Assembly (NCBI RefSeq): GCF_029537375.1
Contig: NZ_CP120679.1
Span: 2,406,001-2,470,000, forward strand
Direction: 5' to 3'
Length of the DNA: 64,000 nt
Source: Bacillus sp. HSf4
Lineage (GTDB): Bacteria; Bacillota; Bacilli; Bacillales; Bacillaceae
Part shown: in pieces, positions 10,191 through 21,244 of the stretch
Position numbering within the stretch: position 1 is the first letter of the stretch
How the letters are laid out: every line of letters starts with the position of its first letter
The notes under the pieces: generated by a model
Database searches by the model: none
What the model was told of the DNA's origin: nothing
What the model saw: only the letters and a program-made list of their open reading frames with translations
Made by a program: the position numbers and the translations under genes

Positions 10191-11275
10191 TCGTCTCCCT
10201 CCAATCTCCACAGATTCAGCCATCGTTCGATTTCCCGAGCTTCAAAGGAGCTGAGATGTACACTGCCGATCTCATCAAGCAGGACAAATTGAATGATTCC
10301 ACCGCGCGTTTTTTTGTCATTCATCATTCGGTTGACCAGCGCTTCTGTTGATATCTCTTTTTTCACGCTTCCCGGGTAGCCGAGCTTTTGCAGCCAGTTT
10401 GACATGCCTTTGACATCAATCGGAGCATTCAGGACCTTTTCACTGACAAACAAGGCGAATTGCATGCCTAAGGCAACGGCGTCTCCATGCGTGATCTCTC
10501 CATATCCATATTCGGCTTCAACAGCATGGCCGAGCGTATGCCCAAAGTTTAAAAAGGCTCTGATTCCGGCTTCACGCTCATCTTTTGAGACGATCGCCGC
10601 TTTTATCGAAATGCCTTTATAAACCATTTCATTCAGCTGTTCATTTGTCACTTCTTCAATCGAGTCTATTTTCAGAAGGTCTTGCAAGAACGATTCGTCG
10701 TGAATAAAAGCGTGCTTGATGACTTCGGCCATCCCCGACCTCATTTCTTTTTCAGGGAGAGTTGCCAGGCATTCCGTATCGTAAATCACCGCTTTCGGCT
10801 GATGGAAAGCGCCGATTAAGTTTTTGCCGAGCGGATGGTTGATGGCGACTTTGCCGCCGACCGCGCTGTCATGTGAAAGCAGAGTCGTCGGGAATTGAAC
10901 ATAATCGATGCCTCTCATAAAAGTCGAAGCCACAAATCCCGCAAGATCACCGACGACACCTCCGCCCAGCGCCAAAATGCATGATGAACGGTCAAGCTGA
11001 AACTGAATAGCTTCCGTTTGCAGCATCATGAACATATCGATCGATTTGGCCTGCTCGCCGCTGGGGACGGCTACCTTTTTCACTTGCCATCTGCTTTGGA
11101 GTAGATTGAACAGCTCTGTTCCGTAGCGTTTGTCAACTTCTTCATCGGTAATCAAAAGCAGTTTTGTCATGGGAAGGTTTAAAGATGACAAAAGCTCAGC
11201 CGCGTTTTTTCTGATTCCCCCTCCGATAAAAACCGGGTAAGACAGAGATGCGGTTTCGATTTGAAGTGATTTCAT
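10187..11275 (-). CDS. aroB: 3-dehydroquinate synthase
   Basis: Cyclises DAHP to 3-dehydroquinate, second step of the shikimate pathway, using NAD and a divalent metal. The 362-residue protein contains [15 protein letters not shown] (nucleotide-binding glycine-rich loop), the [15 protein letters not shown] segment and the metal-ligand region HTLGHAVE. Its ATG overlaps the aroC stop (TAATG) and its stop overlaps the aroH start, so the three genes are translated in series. Confidence 0.96.
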   Translation of the reverse strand: MKSLQIETASLSYPVFIGGGIRKNAAELLSSLNLPMTKLLLITDEEVDKRYGTELFNLLQSRWQVKKVAVPSGEQAKSIDMFMMLQTEAIQFQLDRSSCILALGGGVVGDLAGFVASTFMRGIDYVQFPTTLLSHDSAVGGKVAINHPLGKNLIGAFHQPKAVIYDTECLATLPEKEMRSGMAEVIKHAFIHDESFLQDLLKIDSIEEVTNEQLNEMVYKGISIKAAIVSKDEREAGIRAFLNFGHTLGHAVEAEYGYGEITHGDAVALGMQFALFVSEKVLNAPIDVKGMSNWLQKLGYPGSVKKEISTEALVNRMMNDKKTRGGIIQFVLLDEIGSVHLSSFEAREIERWLNLWRLEGDE

Positions 11276-12447
11276 TAAAACTCCCTCGCAAGTCTTCTCA
11301 TTTTCTCGACGTTTTCAGCGATGCGATCCATTTGATCGACGCCAAACTGTTCGACGACCGCATTGGCGATCTCCCATGCCACTACAGCTTCTGCCACAAC
11401 GCTTGCCGCAGGGACAGCACAGGAATCGGAACGTTCAATGCTGGCTGTGAACGGCTCTTTCGTCTCGATGTCAACGCTTTTCAGCGGTTTATATAATGTC
11501 GGAATCGGCTTCATAACGCCTCTGACGACAATCGGCATGCCTGTTGTCATTCCGCCTTCAAGTCCGCCCAGACGGTTCGTGGCCCGCGTATAGCCTTTTT
11601 GTTCATCCCAAATAATTTCGTCATGGACTTCACTGCCGTTTTTCCTTGCCGCTTCAAAACCGATGCCAAATTCAACGCCTTTAAATGCATTGATGCTTAA
11701 AACAGCAGCCGCGAGCTTGCTGTCGAGTTTCCTGTCATAATGAACATAGCTGCCGACTCCGACCGGAACTCCTTCGACGATCACTTCGACGATTCCGCCG
11801 ATGGAATCTCCATTTGCTTTCGCCTCGTCGATCGCTGCCATCATTTTTTTGCCCGCTTCCTCGTCATAGCATCTGACAGGAGATTCTTCCGTCACTTTTT
11901 GCAGCTCTTCGATTGAAGCGTAATTTGTTTGTTCGGCCTTGACGCCGCCGATTTCAAGCACATGGCCGGCCACTTTTATGCCGAGCTGTGAGAGAATCTT
12001 TTTAGCGACAGCACCCGCCGCAACCCGAACGGTTGTCTCCCTTGCGGAAGAACGCTCAAGCACATTTCGCATATCCCTGTGGCCGTATTTGATCGCGCCG
12101 TTTAAATCGGCATGACCAGGTCTCGGCCTTGAAATCTGGCGCTTCATTTCGCTTTCCTCTTCGGCTGTAATCGGTTCGGAGCCCATGATTTTCGTCCAAT
12201 GCTTCCAGTCATTGTTTTCAACGACAAGGGCGATCGGCGATCCGAGAGAACGCCCGTGCCTTACGCCGCTTGTAATTTGCGCCTCATCTTTTTCAATTTG
12301 CATCCGCCGTCCGCGACCGTAGCCTTTTTGACGTCTCTGCAGCTCATAGCTGATGTCTTCTTTCGTGATTTGAAGTCCTGCTGGAACCCCTTCAATAATT
12401 GTCGTAAGCTGCGGGCCGTGAGATTCCCCGGCTGTTAAATACCTCAT
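11275..12447 (-). CDS. aroC: Chorismate synthase
   Basis: Eliminates phosphate from EPSP to give chorismate, using reduced FMN. The 390-residue protein starts [12 protein letters not shown], containing the conserved active-site histidine, and has [17 protein letters not shown], a hallmark of the family. It is the first gene of the aromatic block, 71 bases after cheR. B. subtilis literature calls it aroF. Confidence 0.96.
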   Translation of the reverse strand: MRYLTAGESHGPQLTTIIEGVPAGLQITKEDISYELQRRQKGYGRGRRMQIEKDEAQITSGVRHGRSLGSPIALVVENNDWKHWTKIMGSEPITAEEESEMKRQISRPRPGHADLNGAIKYGHRDMRNVLERSSARETTVRVAAGAVAKKILSQLGIKVAGHVLEIGGVKAEQTNYASIEELQKVTEESPVRCYDEEAGKKMMAAIDEAKANGDSIGGIVEVIVEGVPVGVGSYVHYDRKLDSKLAAAVLSINAFKGVEFGIGFEAARKNGSEVHDEIIWDEQKGYTRATNRLGGLEGGMTTGMPIVVRGVMKPIPTLYKPLKSVDIETKEPFTASIERSDSCAVPAASVVAEAVVAWEIANAVVEQFGVDQMDRIAENVEKMRRLAREF

Positions 12448-12518
12448 GCTTTCGTTCTCCCTTCATCACATTAACGCTTTTAAGTAAAACTATAACATAA
12501 CCTCTTATAAAAAGTCAG

Positions 12519-13304
<786 letters not shown>

Positions 13305-13414
13305 TCATGCTGATATGACTACAATTATAGCCTGTTTTCCTGAGAATTTGTACGTTTAAAATGAAAAAACGCCCGCTTCTTCGAAAAAGGGAAAGCAGAC
13401 GTTAAGTTCCATAT

Positions 13415-13440
13415 AAAAAATCAGCTTTTCAGCTGATTTT
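13415..13440 (-). terminator. Terminator after ndk
   Basis: An 8-bp stem AAATCAGC/GCTGATTT (13418-13425 with 13432-13439) overlaps the last bases of ndk and is followed in minus-strand sense by six T residues. It probably separates ndk transcription from cheR. Confidence 0.8.
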
Positions 13441-13885
13441 AGTAGATCCATTGGTTCATTAATTTTTCGTGTTCAACAAGTTCATCCTGTTTAAAAAACA
13501 AATTGATTTCGCGAAGTGCGCTTTCAGGAGAATCTGAACCGTGAATGATATTTTTCCCGACAATCATGCCGAAATCCCCGCGAATTGTACCCGGAAGCGC
13601 TTCCTTAGGATTCGTTTTCCCGATCAGCTGCCTGGCGATCGCAATCGCGTCTTCACCTTCCCATACCATGGCAAATACGGGACCGGATGTGATAAAGTCA
13701 ACAAGCTCTCCGAAAAAAGGCTTCTCTTTATGCTCTTTATAATGCTCGCCTGCCGTCTCCTCTGAGACCTTCATCAGCTTGGCTCCGACTAAATGTAAGC
13801 CCTTACGTTCGAATCTTGACAAAATCTCGCCGATCAGCTGACGCTGAACGCCATCAGGTTTTACCATTACAAAGGTTTTTTCCAT
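13439..13885 (-). CDS. ndk: Nucleoside diphosphate kinase
   Basis: Transfers the gamma phosphate of ATP to nucleoside diphosphates through a phosphohistidine. At 148 residues it is of usual length, with the phosphorylated His115 in KNIIHGSDS and an N-terminal VMVKPDGV motif. A terminator overlaps its stop codon, so cheR and the aro genes probably depend mainly on other promoters. Confidence 0.97.
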   Translation of the reverse strand: MEKTFVMVKPDGVQRQLIGEILSRFERKGLHLVGAKLMKVSEETAGEHYKEHKEKPFFGELVDFITSGPVFAMVWEGEDAIAIARQLIGKTNPKEALPGTIRGDFGMIVGKNIIHGSDSPESALREINLFFKQDELVEHEKLMNQWIY

Positions 13886-14009
13886 ATTCGATTCTCCACC
13901 CCACTGTTATGTATAGGCTTTCAACACTACATCGGAAATATAACATTTTTCAATCAATTAATCAATAAAGGGTGGAGAATATTCATACTTTTGACTCAAT
14001 TGCCGCCGC

Positions 14010-14972
14010 CTAGAATTTTCGTTTGCCAATATATTTCGCAATTTGTCCCAACGCTTTCCTGGCGCGGCTTTTCGGAAGCGTTTCAAGCAGGCGGAACGCC
14101 TTATTTAAATACATTTCACTGACTTTGAACGATTGTTCAATAGCATCGGTTTGTTTCAGATCTTCGATCAGCGGTTTGATTTGTTCAGGTGTCGTTTCAC
14201 TGTTGACCAGCTTTAGGCGGGCTTTCAGTTCAGGCGATTTGAGCGCGTACAGAACAGGAAGCGTAACATTCCCCTGAAGCAAATCGCTGCCTACGGGCTT
14301 GCCAAGCTCTTCTGCGCTGGATGTAAAGTCGAGAATGTCATCAATGATCTGGTAAGACATTCCAACATAGTAACCAAACCAGTAAAGGGTTTGATGAATC
14401 TTTTCTCCGGCGCCGGCGGCGATGGCTCCAAGCTGGCAGCTCGACGCGATCAAAAGCGCCGTCTTGCGTTTGATCCGCCTTAAATAGGTTCTGAGGTTCT
14501 GCTCCATGTTATATTTATCTTTAATTTGTTCAATTTCTCCAAGACAGACTTCAACGATCGCCTTGGATAAAATTTCGTGGGCTTTCGGCTCGTTTATTTT
14601 TGTCATGGATTCCAGCGAACGGGCGAACAGATAATCGCCGGTATACATCGCAATCCGGTTATCCCACTTCGCTTTGATTGTCGGCTGTCCCCTTCTCAGC
14701 TCCGCATCATCGATGACATCGTCGTGGACGAGCGAAGCCATATGTATCAATTCCAATGAAACGGCGACATTTTTAATTTTGCTAATGTCGTATTCACCAA
14801 ACATGCCGGAAAGCAGAACGAACACAGGACGGATCCGTTTGCCCCCGGCCTGCAGCAAATGAAGGCTCGCTTCACTCAGCAAAGGATAGTCGGAGTGCAC
14901 GGTTCTTTCCAGCTCTTTTTCTATTAAATCAATATCGTCATTCAAAAAAGAATATAACGTTGTCAATTTCAT
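14010..14972 (-). CDS. hepT: Heptaprenyl diphosphate synthase component II
   Basis: Catalytic subunit making the C35 side chain of menaquinone-7. The 320-residue prenyltransferase has the two aspartate-rich motifs: LVHDDVIDDAELRRG (Asp84, Asp85, Asp88) and QIIDDILDF, binding magnesium and the allylic substrate. It needs the small subunit HepS, encoded two genes upstream. The ATG is preceded by GGGTGAA. hepS-menG-hepT forms a menaquinone module. Confidence 0.95.
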   Translation of the reverse strand: MKLTTLYSFLNDDIDLIEKELERTVHSDYPLLSEASLHLLQAGGKRIRPVFVLLSGMFGEYDISKIKNVAVSLELIHMASLVHDDVIDDAELRRGQPTIKAKWDNRIAMYTGDYLFARSLESMTKINEPKAHEILSKAIVEVCLGEIEQIKDKYNMEQNLRTYLRRIKRKTALLIASSCQLGAIAAGAGEKIHQTLYWFGYYVGMSYQIIDDILDFTSSAEELGKPVGSDLLQGNVTLPVLYALKSPELKARLKLVNSETTPEQIKPLIEDLKQTDAIEQSFKVSEMYLNKAFRLLETLPKSRARKALGQIAKYIGKRKF

Positions 14973-15001
14973 TTCGATTCACCCGAGAGTTTCAGTAGTC
15001 A

Positions 15002-15700
15002 TCATCGCTTCCAGCCGACATGTGTAGCAGCTACACCGCCTGTAAAGGGATGATATTGAACATTTTCTAATCCGGCCTTTTCAAATAAAGCGGCAAGCTC
15101 TTTCATACCCGGAAATTCCCTGGCGGACTCTTGAAGCCAGGAATACTCTTTATAGCTTTTGGCAAAGAGCTTTCCAAACACAGGCATAATAAAGCGGAAA
15201 TACAGAAAGTAAAGCTGTTTGAATCCGAACATTTCCGGCTGGGACGTTTCAAGGCATATGACCCGACCGCCCGGTTTCGTGACCCGGGCCATCTCTTTTA
15301 GGACAGTTAAATAGTCAGGTACATTGCGAAGGCCGAAGCCGATGGTGACATAGTCGAACGTATTGTCCGGAAATGGAAGCTCCATCGCATTACCGTGGAT
15401 CAGTTCGATCTGGCTGTAGTTCTTTGTTTTTTGCTCGGCGATGCTCAGCATATTTTTGCTGAAATCAAGGCCTTTGATCTCGCCATTTTCTCCGGCAGCA
15501 TCCGCCAGCGCGATCGTCCAGTCCGCCGTTCCGCAGCATACATCAAGCGCTTTGGCTCCTTTTGGAACATTCATGATCCGCATCGTTTTGTCGCGCCATT
15601 TTTTATGCTGCCTGAAGCTGATAACGGAATTCATCTGATCGTAATTTTTATAAATTTTTTCAAACACGCCATGTACGCGCTGTTCTTTTGACTGCTCCAT
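15002..15700 (-). CDS. menG: Demethylmenaquinone methyltransferase
   Basis: Last step of menaquinone synthesis: SAM-dependent methylation of demethylmenaquinone. The 232-residue UbiE-type protein has the SAM motif [17 protein letters not shown] and the later [12 protein letters not shown] and [14 protein letters not shown] motifs of the family. It lies between the two subunits of heptaprenyl diphosphate synthase. Other names in use are menH and ubiE. Confidence 0.95.
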   Translation of the reverse strand: MEQSKEQRVHGVFEKIYKNYDQMNSVISFRQHKKWRDKTMRIMNVPKGAKALDVCCGTADWTIALADAAGENGEIKGLDFSKNMLSIAEQKTKNYSQIELIHGNAMELPFPDNTFDYVTIGFGLRNVPDYLTVLKEMARVTKPGGRVICLETSQPEMFGFKQLYFLYFRFIMPVFGKLFAKSYKEYSWLQESAREFPGMKELAALFEKAGLENVQYHPFTGGVAATHVGWKR

Positions 15701-15705
15701 GATGG

Positions 15706-16479
15706 TTACCCTTCTTCCACTTTCTGATGATAAGTTCGTTTTTCAGGCCTGATCGCTTGCAGGCGGTCCAAAAGCCATTTCTGAAAGGCCGGCTTCTTTG
15801 CAAGGGATTGGTCAATCTGCAGCTTGGCTTTTGCATAAGCCGCGTCTGCCAATTGCCCGCATGAAGCCTCTTCCGGAAACTCTTCCTTTAAAATCGTCTC
15901 AAGCAAACGGGAGTCCGAAGCTTTTTCTTCGGCCGCAAACCTTTTAAACACAAGAAAGTCGTTGGCAGCTGTTTTCCAGTGAGGCAGATAAAAGTGGTCG
16001 GCGAGATGATGAAAAAGGGCAGCTTCTACGATGCTGACGCTTTTTGTCAGGCTGTTTAAGTCTTTTGCGGAATGATCATAAAGCCTAATTTTGTGTTCAT
16101 TGATTTCTTTAATAGCGGCAGCCAGCGTCCGAATCATATAGATATCCTTCATTCCCGATAACAGGGAATAGTACATGCCGCTGAAATAGTCCCCGGCCAA
16201 AACCGTCAGCTGCCGGTTTTTATAGTCATCTTGCTTGATTGAAGCTGCGGTCGTGACTTCATCATGGGTGTCAAGGGCTGTTTGAACAAGCATCGCCGTT
16301 AAAATGTAATTTTCTTTGTCAGCTTCTTTTAATTCCGTTTCATCAAACAGGGCATAAAAAAGAAACAGCTTATCCTCATCCACTTTTGGCGCAGTCAAAT
16401 GCTTGGCCAGATAAGGATGTGAGAGCTTTTGATTCAGCTTGAATTTCAAATGAGATAATTGTCCGTAGATGTCTTGCAA
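15706..16479 (-). CDS. hepS: Heptaprenyl diphosphate synthase component I
   Basis: Small regulatory subunit of the two-component C35 prenyl synthase; HepS with HepT binds farnesyl diphosphate and sets chain length. No catalytic aspartate motifs are present, as expected. I place the start at a TTG (16477-16479) because GGGTGAT precedes it at 7 bases and the resulting N-terminus QDIYGQLS agrees with the B. subtilis protein as I remember it; an ATG at 16518 in frame lacks a comparable site. Length is 257 residues. It ends 5 bases before menG. Confidence 0.9.
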   Translation of the reverse strand: MQDIYGQLSHLKFKLNQKLSHPYLAKHLTAPKVDEDKLFLFYALFDETELKEADKENYILTAMLVQTALDTHDEVTTAASIKQDDYKNRQLTVLAGDYFSGMYYSLLSGMKDIYMIRTLAAAIKEINEHKIRLYDHSAKDLNSLTKSVSIVEAALFHHLADHFYLPHWKTAANDFLVFKRFAAEEKASDSRLLETILKEEFPEEASCGQLADAAYAKAKLQIDQSLAKKPAFQKWLLDRLQAIRPEKRTYHQKVEEG

Positions 16480-16610
16480 AGATATCACCCTTGTCCCAAA
16501 ATTCGCAGTTTTTCTCATGATTGATTATATGCAGCGGAGAAAGTTTTAGTATATCATACTATGATAAAAAATAATCTTTTACGGCGCCTGAATAGGCTGA
16601 AAGATGTGCG

Positions 16611-16841
16611 CTATTTTTTCGCTTCGCTTTTCATTTCGCCGTAAGCTGTTTGAATCAAAGCCTCGCCGCGCACCTTTATGGCGGAGGTATGCTCTGTAAA
16701 CTGGCAGATCATCACTTCGCCTTTGTCGAGCTTTTCAGAATGATGAAATCTCGTGTCTGTTCCTCTCGTGAGGCCGATCACGTTTACGCCGTCTTCAACG
16801 GCCTTGATCACCACATAGTCATTCGATTGAATATTGCTCAT
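16611..16841 (-). CDS. mtrB: trp RNA-binding attenuation protein (TRAP)
   Basis: Forms an 11-mer ring that binds tryptophan and then wraps GAG/UAG triplets of trp leader RNA. The 76-residue product contains [33 protein letters not shown] and [15 protein letters not shown], nearly unchanged from B. subtilis as I recall it. I choose the second ATG (16841) because AAGGTG lies 8 bases upstream of it and only 2 bases from the first ATG. Its target site is in this window at 9700-9745. It lies 21 bases downstream of folE. Confidence 0.96.
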   Translation of the reverse strand: MSNIQSNDYVVIKAVEDGVNVIGLTRGTDTRFHHSEKLDKGEVMICQFTEHTSAIKVRGEALIQTAYGEMKSEAKK

Positions 16842-16862
16842 GTTCATCGCACCTTCTCATTT

Positions 16863-17435
16863 TTAATCGTGATGTTTAATGAGCTCCAATACTTCGGAGC
16901 GAGCGGCTACATCTTGTCTGAATGTTCCTCTTACAGCAGAGGTGACGGTTTTGGCCCCGGGCTTTTTCACGCCCCGCATCGTCATGCACATATGCTCAGC
17001 TTCAACGACGACCATCACGCCATGAGGCGTCAGCGTGTCCACGATGCTGTCTGCAATTGTCGACGTAATCCGTTCCTGCAGCTGCGGACGCTTCGCCACC
17101 GCTTCAACTGCTCTCGCCAGTTTGCTGAGACCGGTGACTTTTCCCCCCTTGGGAATATAAGCGACATGCGCTTTCCCGTAAAAAGGAACCAAATGATGTT
17201 CACACATGGAATAAAAGGGAATATCTTTAACAAGAACAAGCTCTTCGTGGTCTTCGCCAAAAATCGTTTTAAAATGCTCTTTCGGATCTTCGTTTAGACC
17301 CGCAAATACTTCGGCATACATCTTCGCGACCCGTTTTGGTGTATCAAGAAGGCCTTCGCGGTTCGGGTCTTCACCGATCGCTTCCAAAATCTGACGGACG
17401 GCTTGTTCAATTTGTTCTTTGTTGATTTCTCTCAT
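16863..17435 (-). CDS. folE: GTP cyclohydrolase I
   Basis: Converts GTP to 7,8-dihydroneopterin triphosphate, first step of folate synthesis. The 190-residue protein has the zinc-binding CEHHLVPF motif and [10 protein letters not shown], with a second metal cysteine in MCMTMRG. The start at 17435 is preceded by GGAGGATAATAC; an in-frame start 27 bases upstream is less likely. Also called mtrA, because it is cotranscribed with mtrB. Confidence 0.96.
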   Translation of the reverse strand: MREINKEQIEQAVRQILEAIGEDPNREGLLDTPKRVAKMYAEVFAGLNEDPKEHFKTIFGEDHEELVLVKDIPFYSMCEHHLVPFYGKAHVAYIPKGGKVTGLSKLARAVEAVAKRPQLQERITSTIADSIVDTLTPHGVMVVVEAEHMCMTMRGVKKPGAKTVTSAVRGTFRQDVAARSEVLELIKHHD

Positions 17436-17544
17436 TGTATTATCCTCCAGAAACGCATACATTTAATTCAGATTCTAGCACAATTCAGCTTATAAAAGCA
17501 AAATGAAAGGTATTGAACCGGGAAAAAAGAATCTCATCTGAAAA

Positions 17545-17576
17545 ATATGAAAAGCCCCTTTTAAAAGGGGCTTTCC
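17545..17576 (-). terminator. Terminator after hbs
   Basis: A perfect 10-bp stem AAAGCCCCTT/AAGGGGCTTT (17551-17560 with 17565-17574) followed in minus-strand sense by TTTCATATTTTT. It separates hbs from folE-mtrB. Confidence 0.85.
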
Positions 17577-17630
17577 TGTGAAGAAACAATACGGTATGTA
17601 TAACGCGTAAAAAACGGCATATACATACGA

Positions 17631-17909
17631 TTATTTGCCTGCTACAGCATCTTTAAGCGCTTTACCTGGTTTGAAAGCAGGCACTTTGCTTGCAGGGATT
17701 TCGATTTCTTCACCTGTTTGAGGGTTGCGTCCTTTACGAGCAGAGCGCTCACGAACCTCGAAGTTACCGAAACCGATCAATTGAATTTTTTCACCGTTTT
17801 TAAGTGCATCTAAAATTGTATCAAAAACAGAATCAACTGCTTTGGTAGCGTCTTTTTTAGATAATTCGCTTGCTTCTGCAACCGCATTGATTAGTTCTGT
17901 CTTGTTCAT
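17631..17909 (-). CDS. hbs: HU-type nucleoid protein HBsu
   Basis: Small basic DNA-bending protein that compacts the nucleoid. The 92-residue protein starts [12 protein letters not shown] and has the DNA-binding arm sequence [15 protein letters not shown] with FKPGK at the end, the family signature. The start is set by GGGAGGAGGTG 6-7 bases upstream; the 11 residues upstream in frame are not part of HU. It stands as a single-gene unit between its own promoter region and a terminator. Confidence 0.97.
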   Translation of the reverse strand: MNKTELINAVAEASELSKKDATKAVDSVFDTILDALKNGEKIQLIGFGNFEVRERSARKGRNPQTGEEIEIPASKVPAFKPGKALKDAVAGK

Positions 17910-17977
17910 GCATTTCACCTCCTCCCAAAAGATATCAATCAATAGATTATCATCATTTCTTCACAGTTCAACCTGTT

Positions 17978-18005
17978 TCTATACCTGTTTGAACAGAAAT
18001 TTCAA
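17978..18005 (-). promoter_or_regulatory. Probable sigma-A promoter of hbs and the 392-base gap around it
   Basis: TTGAAA (18000-18005) and TATAGA (17978-17983) are 16 bases apart and would give a leader of about 60 bases before hbs. The gap 17910-18301 holds this promoter, further AT-rich sequence that may contain additional promoters, and the spoIVA terminator; no gene was seen in it. Confidence 0.45.
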
Positions 18006-18263
18006 CTCAATATAGAAAAGGCATTTCACAGCTTTCAGGTGAAAATTTCACTTTTAGAGGAACGATTGTCCAACAAAGTGAAGATTTTCTGTATGTAGAT
18101 TAACACATATGAAAAGCCATATCAAGCATTTTAAAGCTATGATCCCTTATTCGTCAAGGTTTAAGGCAAAATACGGCGAACGAATATTCCTGTTTTTCCT
18201 TTTTTCATCAGATTCTCTCCTATATTTCCAGCCCGCTGCGCCGACATTTGTACATAAACACAA

Positions 18264-18297
18264 TAAAAAAAGACCTCCCGTATATAAAGAGGTCTTC
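18264..18297 (-). terminator. Terminator after spoIVA
   Basis: Stem AAGACCTC/GAGGTCTT (18270-18277 with 18289-18296) followed in minus-strand sense by a run of T residues. It lies directly after the spoIVA stop. Confidence 0.85.
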
Positions 18298-18301
18298 CCT
18301 T

Positions 18302-19780
18302 TTATAAGATGATCGCAATCAAGCCGCCTGAGCCTTCGTTAATGATGCGCTCCAGCGTCTCCTTCAGCTTGTATCTTGCATTCTCCGGCATGAGAGACAG
18401 CTTTGCCTGTATGCCTTCCCTGACGATTGAGCTGAGGCTTCTGCCGAAAATGTCGGAATTCCAGATAGACAGCGGATCGTCTTCAAAGTCCTGCATCAAA
18501 TACCGGACAAGCTCTTCGCTTTGTTTTTCCGTCCCGATGATCGGGGCGAATTCGCTTTCTACATCGACTTTGATCATGTGAATCGATGGCGCTACCGCTT
18601 TCAGGCGAACGCCGAATCTCGATCCCTGCCTGATGATTTCCGGTTCATCAAGGCTCATGTCGGTTAATGCCGGTGCAGCGATTCCGTAGCCGGTCTGTTT
18701 CACCATTTTCAAAGCGTCTGACACCTGGTCATATTCCGTCTTGGCATGGGCAAAGTCCTGCATCAGCTGGAGAAGATGGTCTTTTCCCCTGATTTCAACG
18801 CCGACGACTTCCCTTAAGATTTCATCGTACAGATCATCAGGAGCGTACAAATCGATTTCTGCGATCCCCTGCCCCATTTCAATTCCGGCGAGGCTTGCGC
18901 GCTCGATGAAATCAAATTCGCTGAAGTGCCCTACGACGCGGTCAACATCTCGTAATCTTTTAATATCTTTGACGGTCTCTTTTACTGAATCCTGATAGTT
19001 TTCCCGCAGCCAGTGATTTTCCTTCAGCACCATGACCCAGCTCGGAAGATTGACGTTTACTTCAAGAACCGGGAACTCGTAAAGCGCCTCTCTGAGAACG
19101 CTTAAGACATCGGCTTCTCGCATGCTTTCCACACTCATCGCCAGCACCGGAATATCATATTTTTCCATCAGTTCATTTCGAAGCGCCTCTGTTTCAGGAT
19201 GATATGGACGGACGGAATTGATCACCATGATGAACGGTTTGCCAACCTCTTTCAGCTCATCGATCACCCGCTCTTCCGCCTCAATGTAATCCTGTCTGGC
19301 AATTTCGCCGATCGTACCATCGGTCGTAATGACGACGCCGATTGTAGAATGCTCCTGGATAACCTTTCTCGTGCCGATTTCCGCCGCTTCATGAAACGGA
19401 ATCGGCTCCTCATACCAAGGCGTGTTGATCATCCTTGGGCCGTTTTCATCTTCATAGCCCTTCGCTCCAGGGACAGTATAGCCGACACAGTCTACAAGTC
19501 TTATATTCACATCGAGTCCGTCACTGACATGAACTGACATCGCCTGATTCGGAACAAATTTCGGTTCGGTTGTCATGATGGTTTTGCCAGCGGCGCTTTG
19601 AGGGAGCTCATCTTGTGCGCGCGCCCGGTCTGCTTCATTGTTGATATTCGGGAGCACCACTAGCTCCATAAATTTTTTAATGAACGTAGATTTTCCTGTG
19701 CGTACGGCTCCTACGACACCTAAGTATATATCGCCTCCTGTTCGTTCAGCGATATCCTTGAAAATATCGACCTTTTCCAA
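18302..19780 (-). CDS. spoIVA: Spore coat basement-layer ATPase SpoIVA
   Basis: Mother-cell ATPase that polymerises on the forespore surface and forms the platform for coat assembly. The 492-residue protein has the Walker A motif GAVRTGKS (24-31) and ends with the conserved hydrophobic GGLIAIIL tail involved in membrane targeting by SpoVM in B. subtilis. The start is TTG at 19780, following GGGAGGGGATCAC; an in-frame ATG at 19813 would add 11 unlikely residues that include this ribosome site. A strong sigma-E promoter match lies at 19851-19880. Confidence 0.97.
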   Translation of the reverse strand: MEKVDIFKDIAERTGGDIYLGVVGAVRTGKSTFIKKFMELVVLPNINNEADRARAQDELPQSAAGKTIMTTEPKFVPNQAMSVHVSDGLDVNIRLVDCVGYTVPGAKGYEDENGPRMINTPWYEEPIPFHEAAEIGTRKVIQEHSTIGVVITTDGTIGEIARQDYIEAEERVIDELKEVGKPFIMVINSVRPYHPETEALRNELMEKYDIPVLAMSVESMREADVLSVLREALYEFPVLEVNVNLPSWVMVLKENHWLRENYQDSVKETVKDIKRLRDVDRVVGHFSEFDFIERASLAGIEMGQGIAEIDLYAPDDLYDEILREVVGVEIRGKDHLLQLMQDFAHAKTEYDQVSDALKMVKQTGYGIAAPALTDMSLDEPEIIRQGSRFGVRLKAVAPSIHMIKVDVESEFAPIIGTEKQSEELVRYLMQDFEDDPLSIWNSDIFGRSLSSIVREGIQAKLSLMPENARYKLKETLERIINEGSGGLIAIIL

Positions 19781-19850
19781 GTGATCCCCTCCCGGACTTC
19801 CAATCCTTTTCAATTTTTTACTTCTTCATCAATCAAAAACAGGACATTAC

Positions 19851-19880
19851 AGTGTATGACGTTGTCCTATTTCAATATGA
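19851..19880 (-). promoter_or_regulatory. Sigma-E promoter of spoIVA
   Basis: Minus-strand TCATATT (19874-19880), 15 bases, then CATACACT (19851-19858) matches the mother-cell sigma-E consensus very closely. It sits about 70 bases upstream of the TTG start of spoIVA. Confidence 0.75.
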
Positions 19881-19910
19881 CAGCTCAGGGAAATTTTTTC
19901 GGCATGCATG

Positions 19911-19951
19911 AAAAAACCTTTCTCCTTATTGTATGCTGCGGAGAAAGGTTC
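19911..19951 (-). terminator. Terminator after yphF
   Basis: Perfect 11-bp stem AACCTTTCTCC/GGAGAAAGGTT (19915-19925 with 19940-19950) followed in minus-strand sense by TTTT. It lies between yphF and the spoIVA promoter. Confidence 0.8.
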
Positions 19952-19968
19952 ATGACTAATTCTTGCGC

Positions 19969-20697
19969 TTACCGTTTAGGTTGTTCTAAAAAAACCGGTT
20001 CCTGCTTATCATTGACGCTGTATTTCACAGAAAACGCCGGCACGAAAGGCGTTTCTTTCCACATGACATCCTGGATTTCATCACCCGGTTTTAAAGCCTT
20101 TTTTGATTTTTTCAGCAGTTTGGCCAAATCCATCCGGTAATCTACTTGTATGTCGCCTTTTTGATCGACAAGAAGCGGCAGTGAATCGCCTGTTACCGGA
20201 CTTGTGACAGAAGGGGGTTCTTTCAGCCCCAGCTTCTGATAATCGAGTGTAAATAAATTTTTCGCTACGACTTTTTCATACGGGGGATACCGATGCTGAT
20301 CTTTGTACATTTCGATCCGAAGCTTCAATTCCTTGACCGCTTCCGACATTTTCACGTCAATAAGCTTGACCGTCGGATTTTTTTCAACATCTACGAGAAC
20401 ATATACATACTCTCCGCCGTTTTCATAGGAAGTGCCGGGAGGCTCCTCCAAATACCGCGGAGACAGCCTGTTAAAATCGATAGGATATTTTTGATAGATT
20501 GGGATGGACATATCTTTTGTTTTAATCGGAAGGAGCCCGCCTGTCGCTTTCCTGAATTCGTCGACCGCGGCCTGCACTTCATTGAGCTGATGTTGATAGG
20601 GGACGTTGTTTTTCGCTCTTTTTTGTTCAGGGTATAAACATCCGCTTAAAAGAATGGCTGTGAGCAAAAGTGTGAACAGTACGCTGATTGTTTTCAT
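19969..20697 (-). CDS. yphF: Predicted lipoprotein YphF
   Basis: Function unknown. The N-terminus has a charged start, a hydrophobic stretch and a lipobox LLSGC, so the protein is predicted to be exported and lipid-anchored at the cysteine about 20 residues in. The rest is soluble with no motif I recognise. The ATG at 20697 is preferred because AAAGGAAG precedes it; the frame extends to an ATG at 20718 that overlaps the yphE stop (TAATG), so coupling from that start is the alternative. It forms a two-gene unit with yphE next to spoIVA, as in B. subtilis. Confidence 0.85.
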   Translation of the reverse strand: MKTISVLFTLLLTAILLSGCLYPEQKRAKNNVPYQHQLNEVQAAVDEFRKATGGLLPIKTKDMSIPIYQKYPIDFNRLSPRYLEEPPGTSYENGGEYVYVLVDVEKNPTVKLIDVKMSEAVKELKLRIEMYKDQHRYPPYEKVVAKNLFTLDYQKLGLKEPPSVTSPVTGDSLPLLVDQKGDIQVDYRMDLAKLLKKSKKALKPGDEIQDVMWKETPFVPAFSVKYSVNDKQEPVFLEQPKR

Positions 20698-20717
20698 ATG
20701 CATCTTCCTTTTGAACA

Positions 20718-20921
20718 TTATTCATTAACGGGACCGCTGAAGACGACGAAAAAAACGATCACGCCCGAGATCAGCATGCATGTATAAGCCAGAAACGACG
20801 TGACGATTTTGAGAAAAGGATTTTTGAATTTGTACCTGCTTATGTATATGGCAATCACCGCTAAGAACATCAGGCCCATCGCTCCTAAGGCAAACCACAT
20901 TTTTAACAGACCGGGATTCAC
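20718..20921 (-). CDS. yphE: Small membrane protein YphE (DUF2768 type)
   Basis: A 67-residue protein with two predicted transmembrane helices (about residues 5-28 and 36-62) separated by a basic loop [10 protein letters not shown]. Function unknown; resembles YphE by position and sequence. It directly precedes yphF with stop/start contact. Confidence 0.8.
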   Translation of the reverse strand: MNPGLLKMWFALGAMGLMFLAVIAIYISRYKFKNPFLKIVTSFLAYTCMLISGVIVFFVVFSGPVNE

Positions 20922-21037
20922 GCTAAAAGCCCTCCTTCTATCATTCTCTTGTGTTGTAAGCGTTATATTTCATTTTATATAAGAAAAACCAGAAGTTCAA
21001 CAGCTTTTCCAATTTTTAAGAAGCGGGCATAGGCAGT

Positions 21038-21076
21038 AAAAAAACCTGAAGCAAAGAGGGGGACTTTGCTTCAGGC
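21038..21076 (-). terminator. Terminator after gpsA
   Basis: A 12-bp stem CCTGAAGCAAAG/CTTTGCTTCAGG (21045-21056 with 21064-21075), then in minus-strand sense a run of seven T residues. The 323-base gap 20922-21244 holds this terminator and an AT-rich stretch that probably carries the yphE promoter; no gene was seen. Confidence 0.85.
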
Positions 21077-21244
21077 TTGTGAATGGTGACTATATAACCC
21101 AATGATTAGATACAGCTCTTCCAGACTTCGATTCTATTTTATGCAAGTGTTCGGACAAATGTATCCTCTCTTGCCTAAGTCTCCAAATGTTTCAGTTTTT
21201 TAAAAACGAACCTGGAGGAGAGCGTTAACGCCATTTCGGGCTGG

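Noticed and set aside
16650..17297. 215-residue plus-strand frame opposite mtrB and folE
   Set aside because: It is antisense to two genes that are near identical to known proteins; its Cys/His/Arg-rich composition and lack of a ribosome site fit a shadow frame.
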